DNA of 64,000 bases from Panulirus ornatus (Eukaryota; Arthropoda; Malacostraca; Decapoda; Palinuridae), in NCBI RefSeq assembly GCF_036320965.1, contig NC_092265.1:5994001-6058000 (forward strand), given 5' to 3'. The stretch's first letter is position 1. The number at the start of each line of letters is the position of its first letter. Below are positions 34,681-45,830 of the stretch, one piece after another. The translations under genes were made by a program, and so were the position numbers. A model generated the notes under the pieces. That model worked only from the letters and a program-made list of their open reading frames with translations, was not told the origin of the DNA and made no database searches.

Positions 34681-35618
34681 TCACTATCAAAGTAAATGAT
34701 AAAACGTTCAAGACAAAGATGTATATTTGGCGAAACAACTTGCTATATGTGTGTGTCTTTGTACTATATAAATGTGAGTGGAGTCTTCAGCCTATTCTGT
34801 CAACTCCCTCGTATCTATCCCTCTCCTCTTCATGTATATGAATAACGAACCCAATCTGTAACGTGTGTGTGTATCTCTGTACTCCCACATAACACGGGGC
34901 TCTCAGCCCTCCTCCCTCTGTAGCCTGCCATGTGTTCATTCATAACTCTAAGGCGTCAGGTTTGTGAAGTGTCTGTTATGTGCTACCCACATCAAAGCAT
35001 GTGCAGTATAATGGTAAACCAAAAGCTTTAAACTGAGCTACAAAGTTTGTGGCGAGTGCTTCTTTTTTTTTTTCGAAAGAGGGATAATGACTGTGGTTTG
35101 GACAGATGATGATCAATTATTGCAACGATTACTCAAAGAGAGCCTAGTACCGAGAGTCAAGAACATAAACACAGCTAGCTAGTCGGAATGCAACAAATTA
35201 CTTAAGGTCCCTTAATCTACCTCACCTCCTGCCTCCCTGTGATCATCTCGAGGCAACACCAATTTTGATTCGCGTCAATTCAACAGCAAGGGATTTTACT
35301 GCGTACAAAGGTACACTCATTCGGCTGAAGTTTGGTTAAAAAAAAAGAAGAAAAAGATGAACGAGTTTATGATGTCTTCGTGCAGCTCTGAGAATTCGCT
35401 ATCTCAGTCGCATTAAATCTGTCTCAGATCACATCCAGATAGTTTATTCTATTCACTGACCATCAATGAACCAGACGGGCATCAACTTCACGAACCAGAA
35501 TACATAAGTCCACTCTGTTTCCCCGCCCATACGACCACTCCCTCACACCACGTCCGATCATAACCAGAAACGATGCGACGTAAACCCTGAAGTGCGACAG
35601 ACAGACGGCCCGCCATTG
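34679..35618. other. No gene recognised
   Basis: Short GTGTGTGT patches near 34749 and 34864 begin two loosely similar ~115-base segments. Nothing else stands out. Confidence 0.3.
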
Positions 35619-35619
35619 G

Positions 35620-35720
35620 GTACCACGACACGACCCCACGAGTACGATAACACGATCCTTGCGCATGATGAACGTCCTTGTGGTCTGACTTCTGACTCCT
35701 TGTGGTCAAGTCAAAGGCTC
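35620..35720. repeat. 21-bp family A, left arm plus spacer
   Basis: ACCACGACACGACCCCACGA, then GTACGATAACACGATCC, and a spacer with TGTGGTCAAGTCAAAGG resembling the GTCAGGTCAAA spacer of other copies. Confidence 0.6.
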
Positions 35721-35853
35721 CTCCAGGGGAGGTAGTAGCATCGTCCTCAGGGGGGGTTAATAAAGTCTCAGCCAATCATAACGTATTACTTTAATTGCTG
35801 ACTATGTGCAGATCCATTCCATCATCCAGAACGTTCCCCGCGCGCACCCGCCA

Positions 35854-35856
<3 letters not shown>

Positions 35857-35930
<74 letters not shown>
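35857..35930. repeat. (AT)n microsatellite
   Basis: About 37 AT units. Confidence 0.99.
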
Positions 35931-35932
<2 letters not shown>

Positions 35933-36189
35933 AGGACTGGTTATCTTGCTGTCGACGATGTAGCGAACGGACGGGGGAACGGCAGATGGACGGGCAGACG
36001 ACGGAGGGAGGAAAAGGACATGCCTCCAGTATGAGGCAGCGCCCGTCACATTCCTCTGATATTTAACGATTGTTTTCCCTCCAGCCGCAACGATCTTGTC
36101 AAGTTTTGTCCGTCAGGTGCCGCAGATGGGAGTCCTGTTGTGCCTCGCCTCTTCCCGCCCCCCATCACCCCCATCCAACCAACTCGGTC

Positions 36190-36350
36190 TTGCCTCATCA
36201 CTAGTTCAGGTTCTCCTCCCTCCCCAACCCCAGCTCGGGATTCTACCCTACTTATCAGTTCAGGTTCTTCTTCTCCTCCTCCTCCTCCTCCTCCTCCCAG
36301 TTCAGGTTCTACCCCACTTCCAGTTCAAGTTCTCCTTCCCCGGCGCAAGG
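36190..36350. repeat. Degenerate CAGTTCAGGTTCT repeat with (CTC)n
   Basis: AGTTCAGGTTCT occurs near 36203, 36257 and 36299, with AGTTCAAGTTCT near 36322. A CTC run of about eight units lies at 36272-36297. The plus frames read Ser/Pro/Leu-rich low-complexity peptide. Confidence 0.75.
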
Positions 36351-36789
36351 TATTGCCTCCACGCCCAAATCCCCTCACTCACAGTGTGGTGTGTTTCCCA
36401 GACTCCTTGGGCAAGTGCTAACACCGCCACTGGAAAGTCACCTTCGACGAGCCTACACCATCAGGATGGGTAAGGAATGCACGACACACTTAGCCGGTCT
36501 CGTGGCTGAAATACAATAAAATAGTGATGGTGGGGAATCATAGGTTCAGAGAGAAAGAAAGAGAAAGAAAAGTTCATAAGAGATGACCTTAAATGGGTAA
36601 CATGATGATAATATTGTCATTGATGATAATATTATGATAGCGAGGTTGATCATGATGGGGCTAATCATGGTGGAGTGATCAGTGAGGGAGGGCTACAGAG
36701 GTTAGGGCTCCTTGACTTCCCTTGTGGGTTAAGCGTGCCCGTAAGACAAAAGATTTCATTTTTACCGTTATAACAGGAAAATGATTCTC
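36351..36789. other. No gene recognised
   Basis: A/G-rich patch near 36545-36575 and repeated TGATGATAATATT near 36601-36633. Confidence 0.35.
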
Positions 36790-37015
36790 CACCCCTGCCC
36801 TTCCTGTGGGCGATGGTACAGAAGAAGATACAGCATAAATGCACGAGGATCCAAGAACTGGGTCTCAAAATGACTGATTTACATAACGAGTTACGTAATA
36901 AAATGAACTATTTACAACAGGCGAAGCTGGGATACTACAAATGTTTCTTGGTAAAGACATCGTTGTGGATAGACTGATTACCCGCAGGGTGTGGGAGTAA
37001 TTCTGATGGCAAAAC
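36790..37015 (+). repeat. Dispersed repeat family B copy
   Basis: TCCTGTGGGCGATGGTACAG, AAGAACTGGGTCTCAAAATG, GAACTATTTACAACAGGCGA and GTGTGGGAGTAATTCTGATG follow the same order as the 4.26-4.84-kb copy. The last block also matches 47973-47995, linking the 5' and 3' parts of the family. Confidence 0.7.
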
Positions 37016-37134
37016 AAAAAAAAAAGATTACTTTCACTGTTCGATATCAGACAAAAAAAAGGGGGCTAACTCTCATGAACATCTATCTATAGCTCGGCCT
37101 GACCAAGGGAACGTCATCAATCATGTCTTTAGAG

Positions 37135-37136
<2 letters not shown>

Positions 37137-37195
<59 letters not shown>
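37137..37195. repeat. (AT)n microsatellite
   Basis: About 29 AT units. Confidence 0.99.
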
Positions 37196-37198
<3 letters not shown>

Positions 37199-37446
37199 GT
37201 TTCTTCTTGCATGTTATCAATATGATTGAAATGGATGGATCGAGTGGTGTCCATTTCCATTCGTCTTCGAACTTAAAATTGTTGTAAGTTCTGTCTACAC
37301 GACTGTGTTAAGGCGAGGTGCAGGAAGACCTGAATTACATTCAGTCTTCTTTCCTGTTATAAATCTTTACTAATGCATCAGTCCTACCATGCATTTCAAA
37401 CCCGGTACGTGAGGGAATCCAGGCTAACTGCACTGTAATGATCTCA

Positions 37447-37690
37447 TTAAATATTTTTATATACTCGTGTCTCTTCCACCACAATCGTATTACAGTCATG
37501 CTCAAGGGAGTTTAATTCTGTCAGTTGAGAGTAACTTACAGTTACATTGTCTTTCTCGGAGACATGCACAAATTTAAGGTAATTGAGGATGGCCAACAGC
37601 TCGGCTTGGCGGAGTGGATGCTCAACACAGACTCCTCACTGTAGATGAGAACCGTCAGCGTGTGCTACAGGAACAACGCTCTCGACAGTA
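37447..37690 (-). pseudogene. RNase H domain remnant of a retrotransposon
   Basis: The minus strand reads PVAHADGSHLQ, a stop, then GVCVEHPLRQAELLAILNY, LKFVHVSEKDNVTVSYSQ and LTELNSLEHDCNTIVVEE before a terminal stop at about 37447. This matches the RNase H order: TDGS with the first catalytic Asp, AELxAIxxAL with the catalytic Glu, then the V..TDS..al.sL block. The third catalytic Asp position reads Ser-Tyr-Ser, so the domain is dead. It most likely derives from a non-LTR element of an RNase H-bearing clade or an LTR element. Its relation to the LINE C-terminus just upstream is unresolved. Confidence 0.6.
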
Positions 37691-37800
37691 GCTCAATCAT
37701 TTTGCCGCACAGCGACTGACGAGACACGTGCAAAGCTTGCTCCGGTCACGGCCATTTAGGGCGAGAGGAAATTGTGGGTTAGAAAAGGGGATTGAAGAAC

Positions 37801-38260
37801 TTAGTCAAGAGATCCACGGGTGTTTGTAGACCCTGACTTCTCAAAAGGAGAGAAATCATAGGAGTAGGAAGGTAGATTCAAGGATGGGAGCGAGTTCCAC
37901 ATCTTCCCACCTCGATGTATCACAACGGTCAATCCTCGTTTGGCTGGTCTCCACACAAAAACTATGGGATGCAGTTCAAGACGCGAGGCATGGGTCGGAG
38001 GCATGCTGGTAGGGACATAGACACATGCAGACATCTTACGAAAGCTGCGACCAAAACCATGCCTGTCACACAGGAAGAGGGTAGCAACAGTTGGCAAACG
38101 GCGGGTTGTAGGAGAGAGGTGATGCCAAGAGAATTAATGAGACGGAGGGATTTTGATTCCATTCTGCCTCATAAAGAGATGAAACAAGAGGCATCCCAAG
38201 CAAACAGTACTTCATACTGTGGCAAATTAAGACCCTTGGTAAGACAAGGAACAGCTGCTT
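37801..38260 (-). pseudogene. LINE ORF2 C-terminus pseudogene
   Basis: The minus strand reads ESKSLRLINSLGITSLLQP near 38160-38100, then after a frameshift CVYVPTSMPPTHASRLELHP near 38015. It continues GLTVVIHRGGKMWNSLPSLN near 37900 and SYDFSPFEKSGS, with a stop near 37801. This matches the typical end of Jockey/CR1-type proteins: SLT..L.PL..RR.V, then PR.TR......HP, then R....WNSLP......SYD...FK. Frameshifts make it non-functional. Confidence 0.65.
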
Positions 38261-38867
38261 AAAAGAGAATTACGACATATATACAACACTCGGGAGCTTT
38301 TGAGAATCAGAATTCGTACTGGTGATTATGTGGCGTTATAAGGACAGAGTGGAGGGTATGGCAATACCCAACATGCATCCATTACTGATGAGATGAATAG
38401 TGTTTATGGTTGTAAGTACCCTTGAAGTGTGGGCTGCGACCTCCCCGCGTATCCTCAGGGCTGGGTGGGTGAATGTTGTTTACTAACGCCCGGCCCCAGG
38501 GGAGCTTCAACCGGCTGCTGGCTCTTCGAATGTTGACACATCCCGAAAGGTTGAATAAAAATCAAATAATCCAAAAAGCTTCTCTTTTTCCCTCCCCTTT
38601 GGAATGATAAGTATGAACGTCGAGACTTCTACAGCTTCATCAAGTCAAACGAAGTTAGTTCGTTATATTCAAAAGTTACATACGGTAGGCACCCATGTGA
38701 TAGTGACGCTCAGCTACCCTGCTTAAGGCTCAGAGTCAGAGTGAATACAAAAAAATCGAAGCTATTAAGTGGATATTTCCATCATTATTTAAGTCTTAAA
38801 GGCGGTCAGCCCTTATGTAAGAGATGAGTTGGTTTTAAGCTACAGTGATGGAGCTCTGTGACTCATT
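38261..38867. other. No gene recognised
   Basis: Mixed sequence, no motif. Confidence 0.35.
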
Positions 38868-38970
38868 TGATCCTTGAGCATGACAATACGACCTTTGGGA
38901 TGAAGGGGTGACCTTTTGATCCGACTATGTCAGGTCAAATGTCACGTCATCATGCCCATGAGTCGTGCCA
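38868..38970. repeat. 21-bp family A, both arms
   Basis: The left arm GATCCTTGAGCATGACAATA and spacer GTCAGGTCAAATGTCACGTC are followed by the right arm ATGCCCATGAGTCGTGCC. Single-unit arms make this the minimal inverted form. Confidence 0.7.
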
Positions 38971-39004
38971 TCGTCCACTTCAATTCATTCCTACCGTAAA
39001 AATG

Positions 39005-39230
39005 CAGCGACTTTGCTGTCCACTCCTACCCATCCTGTGGGCGGTGGGGCATACCTAGTACACAGGTCTAGGGACTGGGTCTCAATGGTTGAATTCCAAG
39101 AGAAAGAAAAAAAACAACTCCATGATGATATCAGAATCACTAACAAGTTAGAAATACTTCCGAAGCAAAATATCATTATGGATAACAACCTTACACATAT
39201 CTTAGAATTAATTTAAAGAAACTCTTTCTA
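39005..39230 (+). repeat. Dispersed repeat family B copy, 5' part
   Basis: CATCCTGTGGGCGGTGGGGC and AGGGACTGGGTCTCAATGGT match the 5' part of the family at 4269 and 36815. Later sequence diverges. Confidence 0.6.
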
Positions 39231-39433
39231 AATCATGATTTTTCAAGACAAATACACAGTGTTCGGGTATTCCTCCGTTGAATCTATAAATTTCAGAATA
39301 ACACAACTGATGCTTGATACAGAAGCCGATATATCAGTCAGGGAGACAGTGATGCGAAATGTTCATGATCAGGATGCAATGTTACACGTTCGACTCAAAA
39401 GCCACAAATTCAGTCCGTATGGCAGATCTCAAG

Positions 39434-39528
<95 letters not shown>
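39434..39528. repeat. (GA)n microsatellite
   Basis: About 47 GA units, pure. Confidence 0.99.
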
Positions 39529-39530
<2 letters not shown>

Positions 39531-40499
39531 GCCCATGACATGCTGGCAGCAGGAGCAAAGGGTCACTAGTCCCTCCCCACTGAAGATGACTGTCAACAAG
39601 CATTATAATTATATTTGCCGACATTTACGACGGTCAAAAGAGTTGTTGTGATGGCGAGCGCAATAGCCGACGTCACGCAATCCTGTCTAAGTCACTTTAC
39701 GGACAGCAAAGTGTATCATATATATCTGCCGGTTAGTTTATAAGTAAGTAACTTAGCGTTACTGGAGGTCTGAAGCAAGTCAGGTTCGCACGTAACAGAA
39801 GTGAGGCAGATTAACTGAAATGATACTAACGCGTTTTAAAAAAAGATCAAGAATTTGACCCACGTAAAGGCAAGAGCAACAAGGATAAGATAACAAAACA
39901 TGCAAAAGATAACATGAGCTGGTCAATCAGCGTGGAGGAGGACGAAGGTAAATAATGGAACAAACAAACAGACGAGCGTAGAACGTGGGAAAGCGAGGCA
40001 GGTGCGGGCCGAAGGCTCCCCAGCGAGACCGGGAATTAACAACGGCCTCATCTCCAGCAGCCCCCGAGCTCAGCCCTGCCCTGCTCTTCTTTCTACTTCC
40101 TCACTCCTGCAGGCTTCGCTCTATAAAAACAAACCTCTTCCAATAAAGGATGAAGTTAGATATAGGCAGCTGTGAGGAGTTAGTCCCAAAAAACCCGAGA
40201 GGGAGTGAGTTAAGGGGGGCAGGACACAAGGTGGTGGTGAGTGAGCGTGTGGGCGCGGGAGGGCGGGCGGGCAGTGGCGGATCATCTCGCCAGAGGTTTG
40301 TGGTGTGCGCGGCAGCCGTTCCCACGTCTTGAGAGGAAACCCCAGGGGCAGGCCGGGGGCAGCCGCGGCCCAGGGTGGCAGGGGCACGCGGGGGCATGGG
40401 GGTGAGGGCTGGCCGACACACACACATACACACACACACACGGTGGAAGATGGCCTGGAGACGACGCTAAATTCGCAGCCGTGAATGCAAAGCGTCACT
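39529..40499. other. 1 kb without a recognisable gene
   Basis: A GC-rich segment (40195-40400) is open on both strands without motif. A short CA run lies near 40420-40440. Confidence 0.35.
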
Positions 40500-40720
40500 T
40501 CTACCGTCCAAGCGTTTTTCTTTTACCCTGTTCTTGGACACGCATTAGATTACTGTCATTTAGTGAGGCCAGTGTGGGGTTGTTCTGTTACTTCTCTAAC
40601 AACCAGTCAATACGGAGACCACCGTTGTCCTAAGACGCTGGAGAACTGCGCAAGACGACGGCTACAACGACACAGTTTCTTCAAATGGGTCCGGCATCTC
40701 CAAGATGTAATATTCTTTTA
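40500..40720 (+). pseudogene. Possible LINE C-terminal fragment
   Basis: The plus frame reads LVRPVWGCSVTSLTTSQYGD, which resembles the LVRPVLEYGCPVWHSSLTTSQ block after the RT domain of CR1/Jockey-type elements with a small deletion. It is followed by a basic stretch where QKRALR is expected. Only one block matches. Confidence 0.4.
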
Positions 40721-41643
40721 TCATCTGGTTAACAAATATACGCAATTACATCTGTTTACATAACGTTTGACATCTTAGCTTCCATTTCTGCGACTTGATA
40801 AATAGTGACAATATTCACACACTAGTTGAACTTTACAAGACCTTAAACAAATCCAGAACTTTCTGAAACAGTTTAATGATAAGTGACCAAACCTGTTCAA
40901 TTTCCCCCAGCACGCCTCAGACAACCATCATGGCAAGGATAAGTTCGCTTCAACATCCACCTCCCAGCCTGTAACTCAATCTATATACTTGTTTAACTCG
41001 AGTCATTCAAATATGTATACACGCACACGGTACAAGTTATATGCTGGTAAAGATACACTTTATGGGTTGTTCAACCACCAATTCAAACTCTTATGAAGTG
41101 TATTAAACTTACAAATGTATGTTCAAAATGCCCATTTAATAATCGAACACTGATATGAGAAGACAAAACATCGAAATGTATACCATATATCGTTATCATT
41201 GTACATGCCAAAATAGAATTAATATCCAACCAATATTTGAGAAACCCATTTTAAGACAGGGATCACAAGGTGATATTTTACCTAAACCAACCACATCATA
41301 CGTTTCAAGAACAAGAATGATGAGGTAGTCTTATGCCAAACAGCTATGCACGGACGGACGTGTTAATTCAATTCTACGGTAATTCACTTATTGTGAAATG
41401 CAATAAATATGGATCGCGTATACGCCATGGAAGATGATGGGAATGATCAACTGGGGCATCCATTATGTAAAAGAGAGCTTCTTGTACGTCACACGAAAAC
41501 TTTCACCCACAACATTACTTCGAAGACTCGCAGCCCCCTAAATTCATTAAATTTCACTAATAGTTATTTACCAATTACTTTAAGGTGATAATACCATTGA
41601 TTCAGTGGCGTCAGAATAACAAATTTACTTTGAGGCCTCTTAC
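40721..41643. other. AT-rich stretch, no gene recognised
   Basis: Low-GC sequence without low-complexity tracts or motifs, one of the few microsatellite-free kilobases. Confidence 0.4.
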
Positions 41644-41787
41644 CAGGTGAAGTAGAAGACCCAGACGTAAGACATTTCCACATCCCAAACTCCGCAGTAA
41701 GATATTGCAGCTGCCGCGCGCCAGAAAGTGTGCTGCGCGGCCCTCCACGTGGCCGCTGGCTGGCGCGTGTTGGTGACGCAGTAGGTG
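41644..41787 (-). CDS. Candidate exon, unknown protein
   Basis: On the minus strand, 144 bases between GGGGGCAG (weak acceptor with no pyrimidine tract) and a consensus donor TTCACCTG|GTAAGAGG. The local GC content is much higher than in the flanks. All three frames are open. One reads ATWRAAQHTFWRAAAAISYC and one is an exact 48-codon phase 0-0 reading (SGHVEGRAAHFLARGSCN). No family is recognised. Open frames in GC-rich DNA are expected by chance, so confidence is low. Confidence 0.2.
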
Positions 41788-42395
41788 CTGCCCCCTCCCA
41801 ACCAAACTCGGAACTACGCTAAATACAATATTGCCATTTAATATCTTGCGCTAATACTTTAGAGATATTTCTGGCCTACTCAATTACGAGTGGATAAAAA
41901 TTTCTAAGAAAACGAAGATTACAATCAAAGAATGTCCATACAGTGGAGCTAATCAGATAAGTAACTGTATAGACAAGAAGTTTATATTTCTAAGAATCTG
42001 CTGACTTCACAAGTTAGTCAATAGGACGAAAGTTAGCGAGTGACTTGACTGCCAAAATATATACATTTGATCATACCAAATTATTTCTATCTTTTCTTGT
42101 CTATCGACCGTAATGCAGTTTCTTTCTCCCTGAGTACGAAAGCGAATCTCTCGAAAGTTAAAGTAATCCTTATGTTAGCCTGAAAAAACATATGTAATTC
42201 ATCTACATATGAATACGCACTTATACACATTTTATATATATATGATCCCCATGACCTCTGTGACCAAGTACTCTGCAGCATCAAGACTGCGCTGCAATCA
42301 GTAGCAAGTGACAAGTTTCTTGACGAGACTGAAGGTCTTTTCATCCCTATACGGGCAGAGTCCGGTAACACCCATATATGTATATCCCTTTTTTG
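41788..42395. other. AT-rich stretch, no gene recognised
   Basis: Small TATATATA near 42234. GAGTCCGGTAACACCC at 42358 also occurs at 53997 next to another family C copy. Confidence 0.35.
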
Positions 42396-42545
42396 GGGGG
42401 GTCTCCTGCAGTTTCGAGGTTGCTACCAGCACAGGCAGTGGCAGGGAGATACTGGACTCCTTTGGAGCGAGAAGTTCCTCTAACACTGTACTCTTTCCCG
42501 TCCATTGACGATGATCCAGCCTAGTCGAAATTGTCTTCTTGCTCG
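42396..42545 (+). repeat. Dispersed repeat family C copy
   Basis: CTCCTGCAGTTTCGAGGTTG, GGACTCCTTTGGAGCGAGAA, GTTCCTCTAACACTGTACTC and CCATTGACGATGATCCAGCC. The same order is found at 43825-43985 and partly at 53895-53965. Class unknown. Confidence 0.65.
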
Positions 42546-43499
42546 CTTTGTAAACCCTTTCTCACTTCGACGCCAGTTAGACCCAGCCTGTCATGGCTGG
42601 CCTCCAAGCAACCCTCTCCAATCGTTTCTGTCCCCAGTATCCCAATTTCTCACAATGTCTCCCTCATTTCTATTTCCAAGCAAGTAATACCCTCAATTCC
42701 ATCGTAATCTAGGCCGGTCTACTGGACGCCTTCCTCCAGGGGTCCAGTACGTTTTATCTGGGCGTAGTTGTCTTTCGTTCGTTGGACGTGGGCGTACCGT
42801 CTTGGCCTCTTCTCTTCGATGATTTCTGAGGTAGCGTTTAAATCTTATCTTAGTGTTCTTATCTTATCCATTCTTGTAACTTCTGTGATTGAGTCTAGGC
42901 GTCCTAGCAGATATGGGCTGTCATCCCTACTGGGAAAACAAACAAATAAAAATCCTGAATACTTAAGAAAGTAACGGTAACTTGGATTACCAGTAGAAGT
43001 AATTTGGAGGTGTTGTTGCCAGACGTAACAACTACATACGTAAAGAAGGCTACGAGCAATCAAGAGCTGTAACTTAACCCCAATCCATATATATATACAG
43101 AGCAAATGTTAGGACAGTTGAAAAAAACGTACATTCGTTTTCTAAATAATCACCTTTTGCTTGGTCCAGAGCCTGAAAGATGCCTTGAGAAAATACGAAA
43201 GGAAGTTGTGAGAATCATTCTTGGTTGTGTCAGAACAACAAAGATTTTCTAAACATGATGATATAATCTGGTCATCTTTAATATCACCAATAAACACGGA
43301 GGCAACTGGGATGACGATGGGTTGTTTTCCTTCATAGGTGACAGGAGGTGAAGCGAACACGTAAAAGGGTTAGGGAAAAAGGGGTAAGGTTAATTACTGA
43401 CGATGCGTGAGACTAGCAGCTGATGGGTGATGGTGGATGAGGATTTTGGTTTATAACAACATAAGAATGGAAGGAGAGTGTACTCGGCGTGTTGACCTA
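42546..43499. other. No gene recognised
   Basis: Mixed sequence, C/T-rich between 42600 and 42680. No motif. Confidence 0.35.
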
Positions 43500-43665
43500 A
43501 GCGAGGTAGTTCTTATTGACACCCACCGAGCCTCACTCAGGTAACTATCCAAACCGAACTTGAAACTTTCTTTAGTTTCTAACCTTACTCTTCTATTTGA
43601 GAACCCATTCCACTCGTCAGCAACTAAAGTTTCTAAATAAATGTTTACGCTTTCGTGATGACTCA
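43500..43665 (-). pseudogene. LINE C-terminal remnant
   Basis: The minus strand reads VADEWNGFSNRRVRLETKES, then FKFGLDSYLSEARW. This fits the conserved end of CR1-like proteins: V...WN.L...VV.A.T...FK..LD.Y. The upstream part is not identifiable. 43690-43715 carries CGTGTTTCATTTTCCCTGTG, also found at 56817. Confidence 0.5.
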
Positions 43666-43824
43666 CATCTTCAGGATTACATGTAATCTTCGTGTTTCAT
43701 TTTCCCTGTGGCTACCAGCATATTCGTGAATCAATCTTTCGGTGACTTATTGGCATAAATGTATATATAAACACACTAGCGCTTGTATATACTTGACAGA
43801 ACCATTATCATTATTGCCTTCGAT

Positions 43825-43985
43825 CCTTCGCTTGAGGTTCCTTCTGCTTCGAGGTTGCGCTCCACGCGGGAGCAGGACAAAGCGGGCTTCTTTGGGGCAA
43901 GAAGTTCCTCGTTGACCCTGTACTTTTACCTGTCCGCTGAAGAATGCAAAGCCTCGTCGAAGTCCATATCTCGAGGTCACACCTA
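43825..43985 (+). repeat. Dispersed repeat family C copy
   Basis: CTTCTGCTTCGAGGTTGCGC, CTTCTTTGGGGCAAGAAG, TTCCTCGTTGACCCTGTACT and GCAAAGCCTCGTCGAAGTCC align in order with 42396-42545. Confidence 0.65.
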
Positions 43986-44044
43986 CACACACACCGGTGC
44001 AAACAGAGTGCAGAGGCAGACCATACATACTTTCAACTCAGTGG

Positions 44045-44165
44045 TATGACTCCTGGGCATAACAGAGTGACCTCTGACCTGACTATCACGGGCAGGGTCA
44101 AAGACCAGGCCATCATATACCCAAAGGGTCTTACCTCTGTGCTCATGGGTCGTGCCGTCGGGTTA
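44045..44165. repeat. 21-bp family A, both arms
   Basis: Left arm GACTCCTGGGCATAACAGAG, spacer GACCTGACTATCACGGGCAG, right arm CCAAAGGGTCTTACCTCTGT and GCTCATGGGTCGTGCCGTCG. The right arm reverse complement matches the forward unit. Confidence 0.65.
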
Positions 44166-44443
44166 GAGAAACGTATGTAAGAACACATACGCTGATACGT
44201 ATAAACACACGAACGCGTGACTTCACACGCCACTCGCTCATAAACATAAACATCCATGACTGAGACTTTGCAAGAACAAGACGAGACGTAAACACTGACG
44301 AATTCCCATCAACGTGGAGGTGACGACGTACCCATGAAATCACATTTACACAGACAGACATGACCGTAAAGCTACACGCAGAGACGCCCCAGGGGGAGGA
44401 CTTGGATTCAAGCAGCGGTCCATACGCATCTTCACCCTTAGGA

Positions 44444-44445
<2 letters not shown>

Positions 44446-44522
<77 letters not shown>
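44446..44522. repeat. (TA)n microsatellite
   Basis: About 38 TA units. Confidence 0.99.
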
Positions 44523-44524
<2 letters not shown>

Positions 44525-45307
44525 CACAAACACAGGATATGTTCGTGAATACAGCAGGAAATTCCCGATCTTGAGACGGCGCGTTCATGTCCAGGGGGAC
44601 ACGACCCTCGCTGACAGGCCTAACACTGAGCCTACCAGGAGTTGGTCGTCATACTTTAGCTCCTCTGATTTTCCTCTTGCCGTAGTACACGCTGGATGGA
44701 CTCTGCTAAGCCACTATAATTGTACACTAAATATGGAACTCTTGAACACAAAGTAATGGACTGTACAAGTTAGCTTTGAACAGGATTCATATAAATTCTG
44801 CCCCAGTGTACATGGTGTATGTTCCACACAGGCTGGAGAACATTCTGAGCCTGACATATAAATCCTGCTGGCAGGTATACTCGATGACCCGGGGAGGCCA
44901 GGCCCGGCCACGACACGTGTGAGGCACGGCACACGTCGCCCCCACCTCGCCTCACGACATTAGTATTCACGGGAAGACGCCAGCATTTTCTGCACCACTA
45001 GCCACGCGGCCGGAATCTCGGCCTCCGCCTCGCTCCACCTCTCTCGTGAGACGAGCCGTAGGTAATGACAATCCCCAGGAGAAAGATAATGATGATCCAG
45101 GGAGGCGACTGCTAAATACCTATACAGCCCGGGTGCTGATACAGTGGGAATGACACCTTGAATAATGCATTAATGAATCTGAAATATTTGGATGAGGGTT
45201 ATTTAGGTGATTCCGGCAAGGCACGGGCGACACAAGACGACAAGTCGACGTGAGAAGGACTGATGCCAAGGAACAAGGCAGCAGATGTAGTCAGGAGGTG
45301 TGGGGAA
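44523..45307. other. No gene recognised
   Basis: GC-rich patch at 44880-45060. No motif. Confidence 0.35.
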
Positions 45308-45337
45308 GGCTGGCTGGCTGGCTGGCTGGCTGGCTGG
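45308..45337. repeat. (GGCT)n microsatellite
   Basis: About seven GGCT tetranucleotides. Confidence 0.97.
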
Positions 45338-45636
45338 ATGGCGTTGCTGAGGGTCAACAGGTCCAGTCCTCCACGCTCACCTCTTCCGCCACCAGTGACG
45401 CTGAATAACCCGTTCCAATCTTGCATCTGCCTAGGATCCCTCCCGGAAGGCTTTTGCAGTGAAAAGGACATGTTAATCTCGGGTGGGTGGAAAGTATCGT
45501 GACGGGAAGGGAGCGAGCAGCAAGTGGCTCGTGGACTGGGTGCTCTTTGAGTGAGAGGAACCACCTCACGTGAGCTCAGGAAGTAGCCCCAGGAAACTGT
45601 GTGGGTGACCGGGCTACCTGCAGCGGTGATTGCTGC

Positions 45637-45830
45637 AACACCTCTCAAAAGCCCTTCTGTCATCCCTCTCAAACTGCAACTCCTCTTAAAAATCCTTTCC
45701 GTCTTTCCTCTCTCACTTCAACTCCTCTCAAAAATCCTTCCTGTCATCCCTCTCTAACTGCAACTTCTCTTAAAAAAAATCCCTTCTGTCATCCCTCTCT
45801 TGGTACAATTCCTCTAAACACAACATCCAG
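45637..45830. repeat. 41-44-bp minisatellite, about 4.5 copies
   Basis: Unit starts (AACTCCTCTCAAAAATCCTT and variants) at 45637, 45678, 45720, 45762 and 45806. Each contains CTGTCATCCCTCTC. Length changes come from the A run. Confidence 0.85.

Noticed and set aside
39235..39651. 138-codon frame with a long Arg-Glu run
   Set aside because: (GA)n reading; the flanks have no recognisable domain.
45199..45672. 157-codon minus-strand frame with Gln-Pro-Ala-Ser repeats
   Set aside because: The repeat is the (GGCT)n tract; the rest has no motif.
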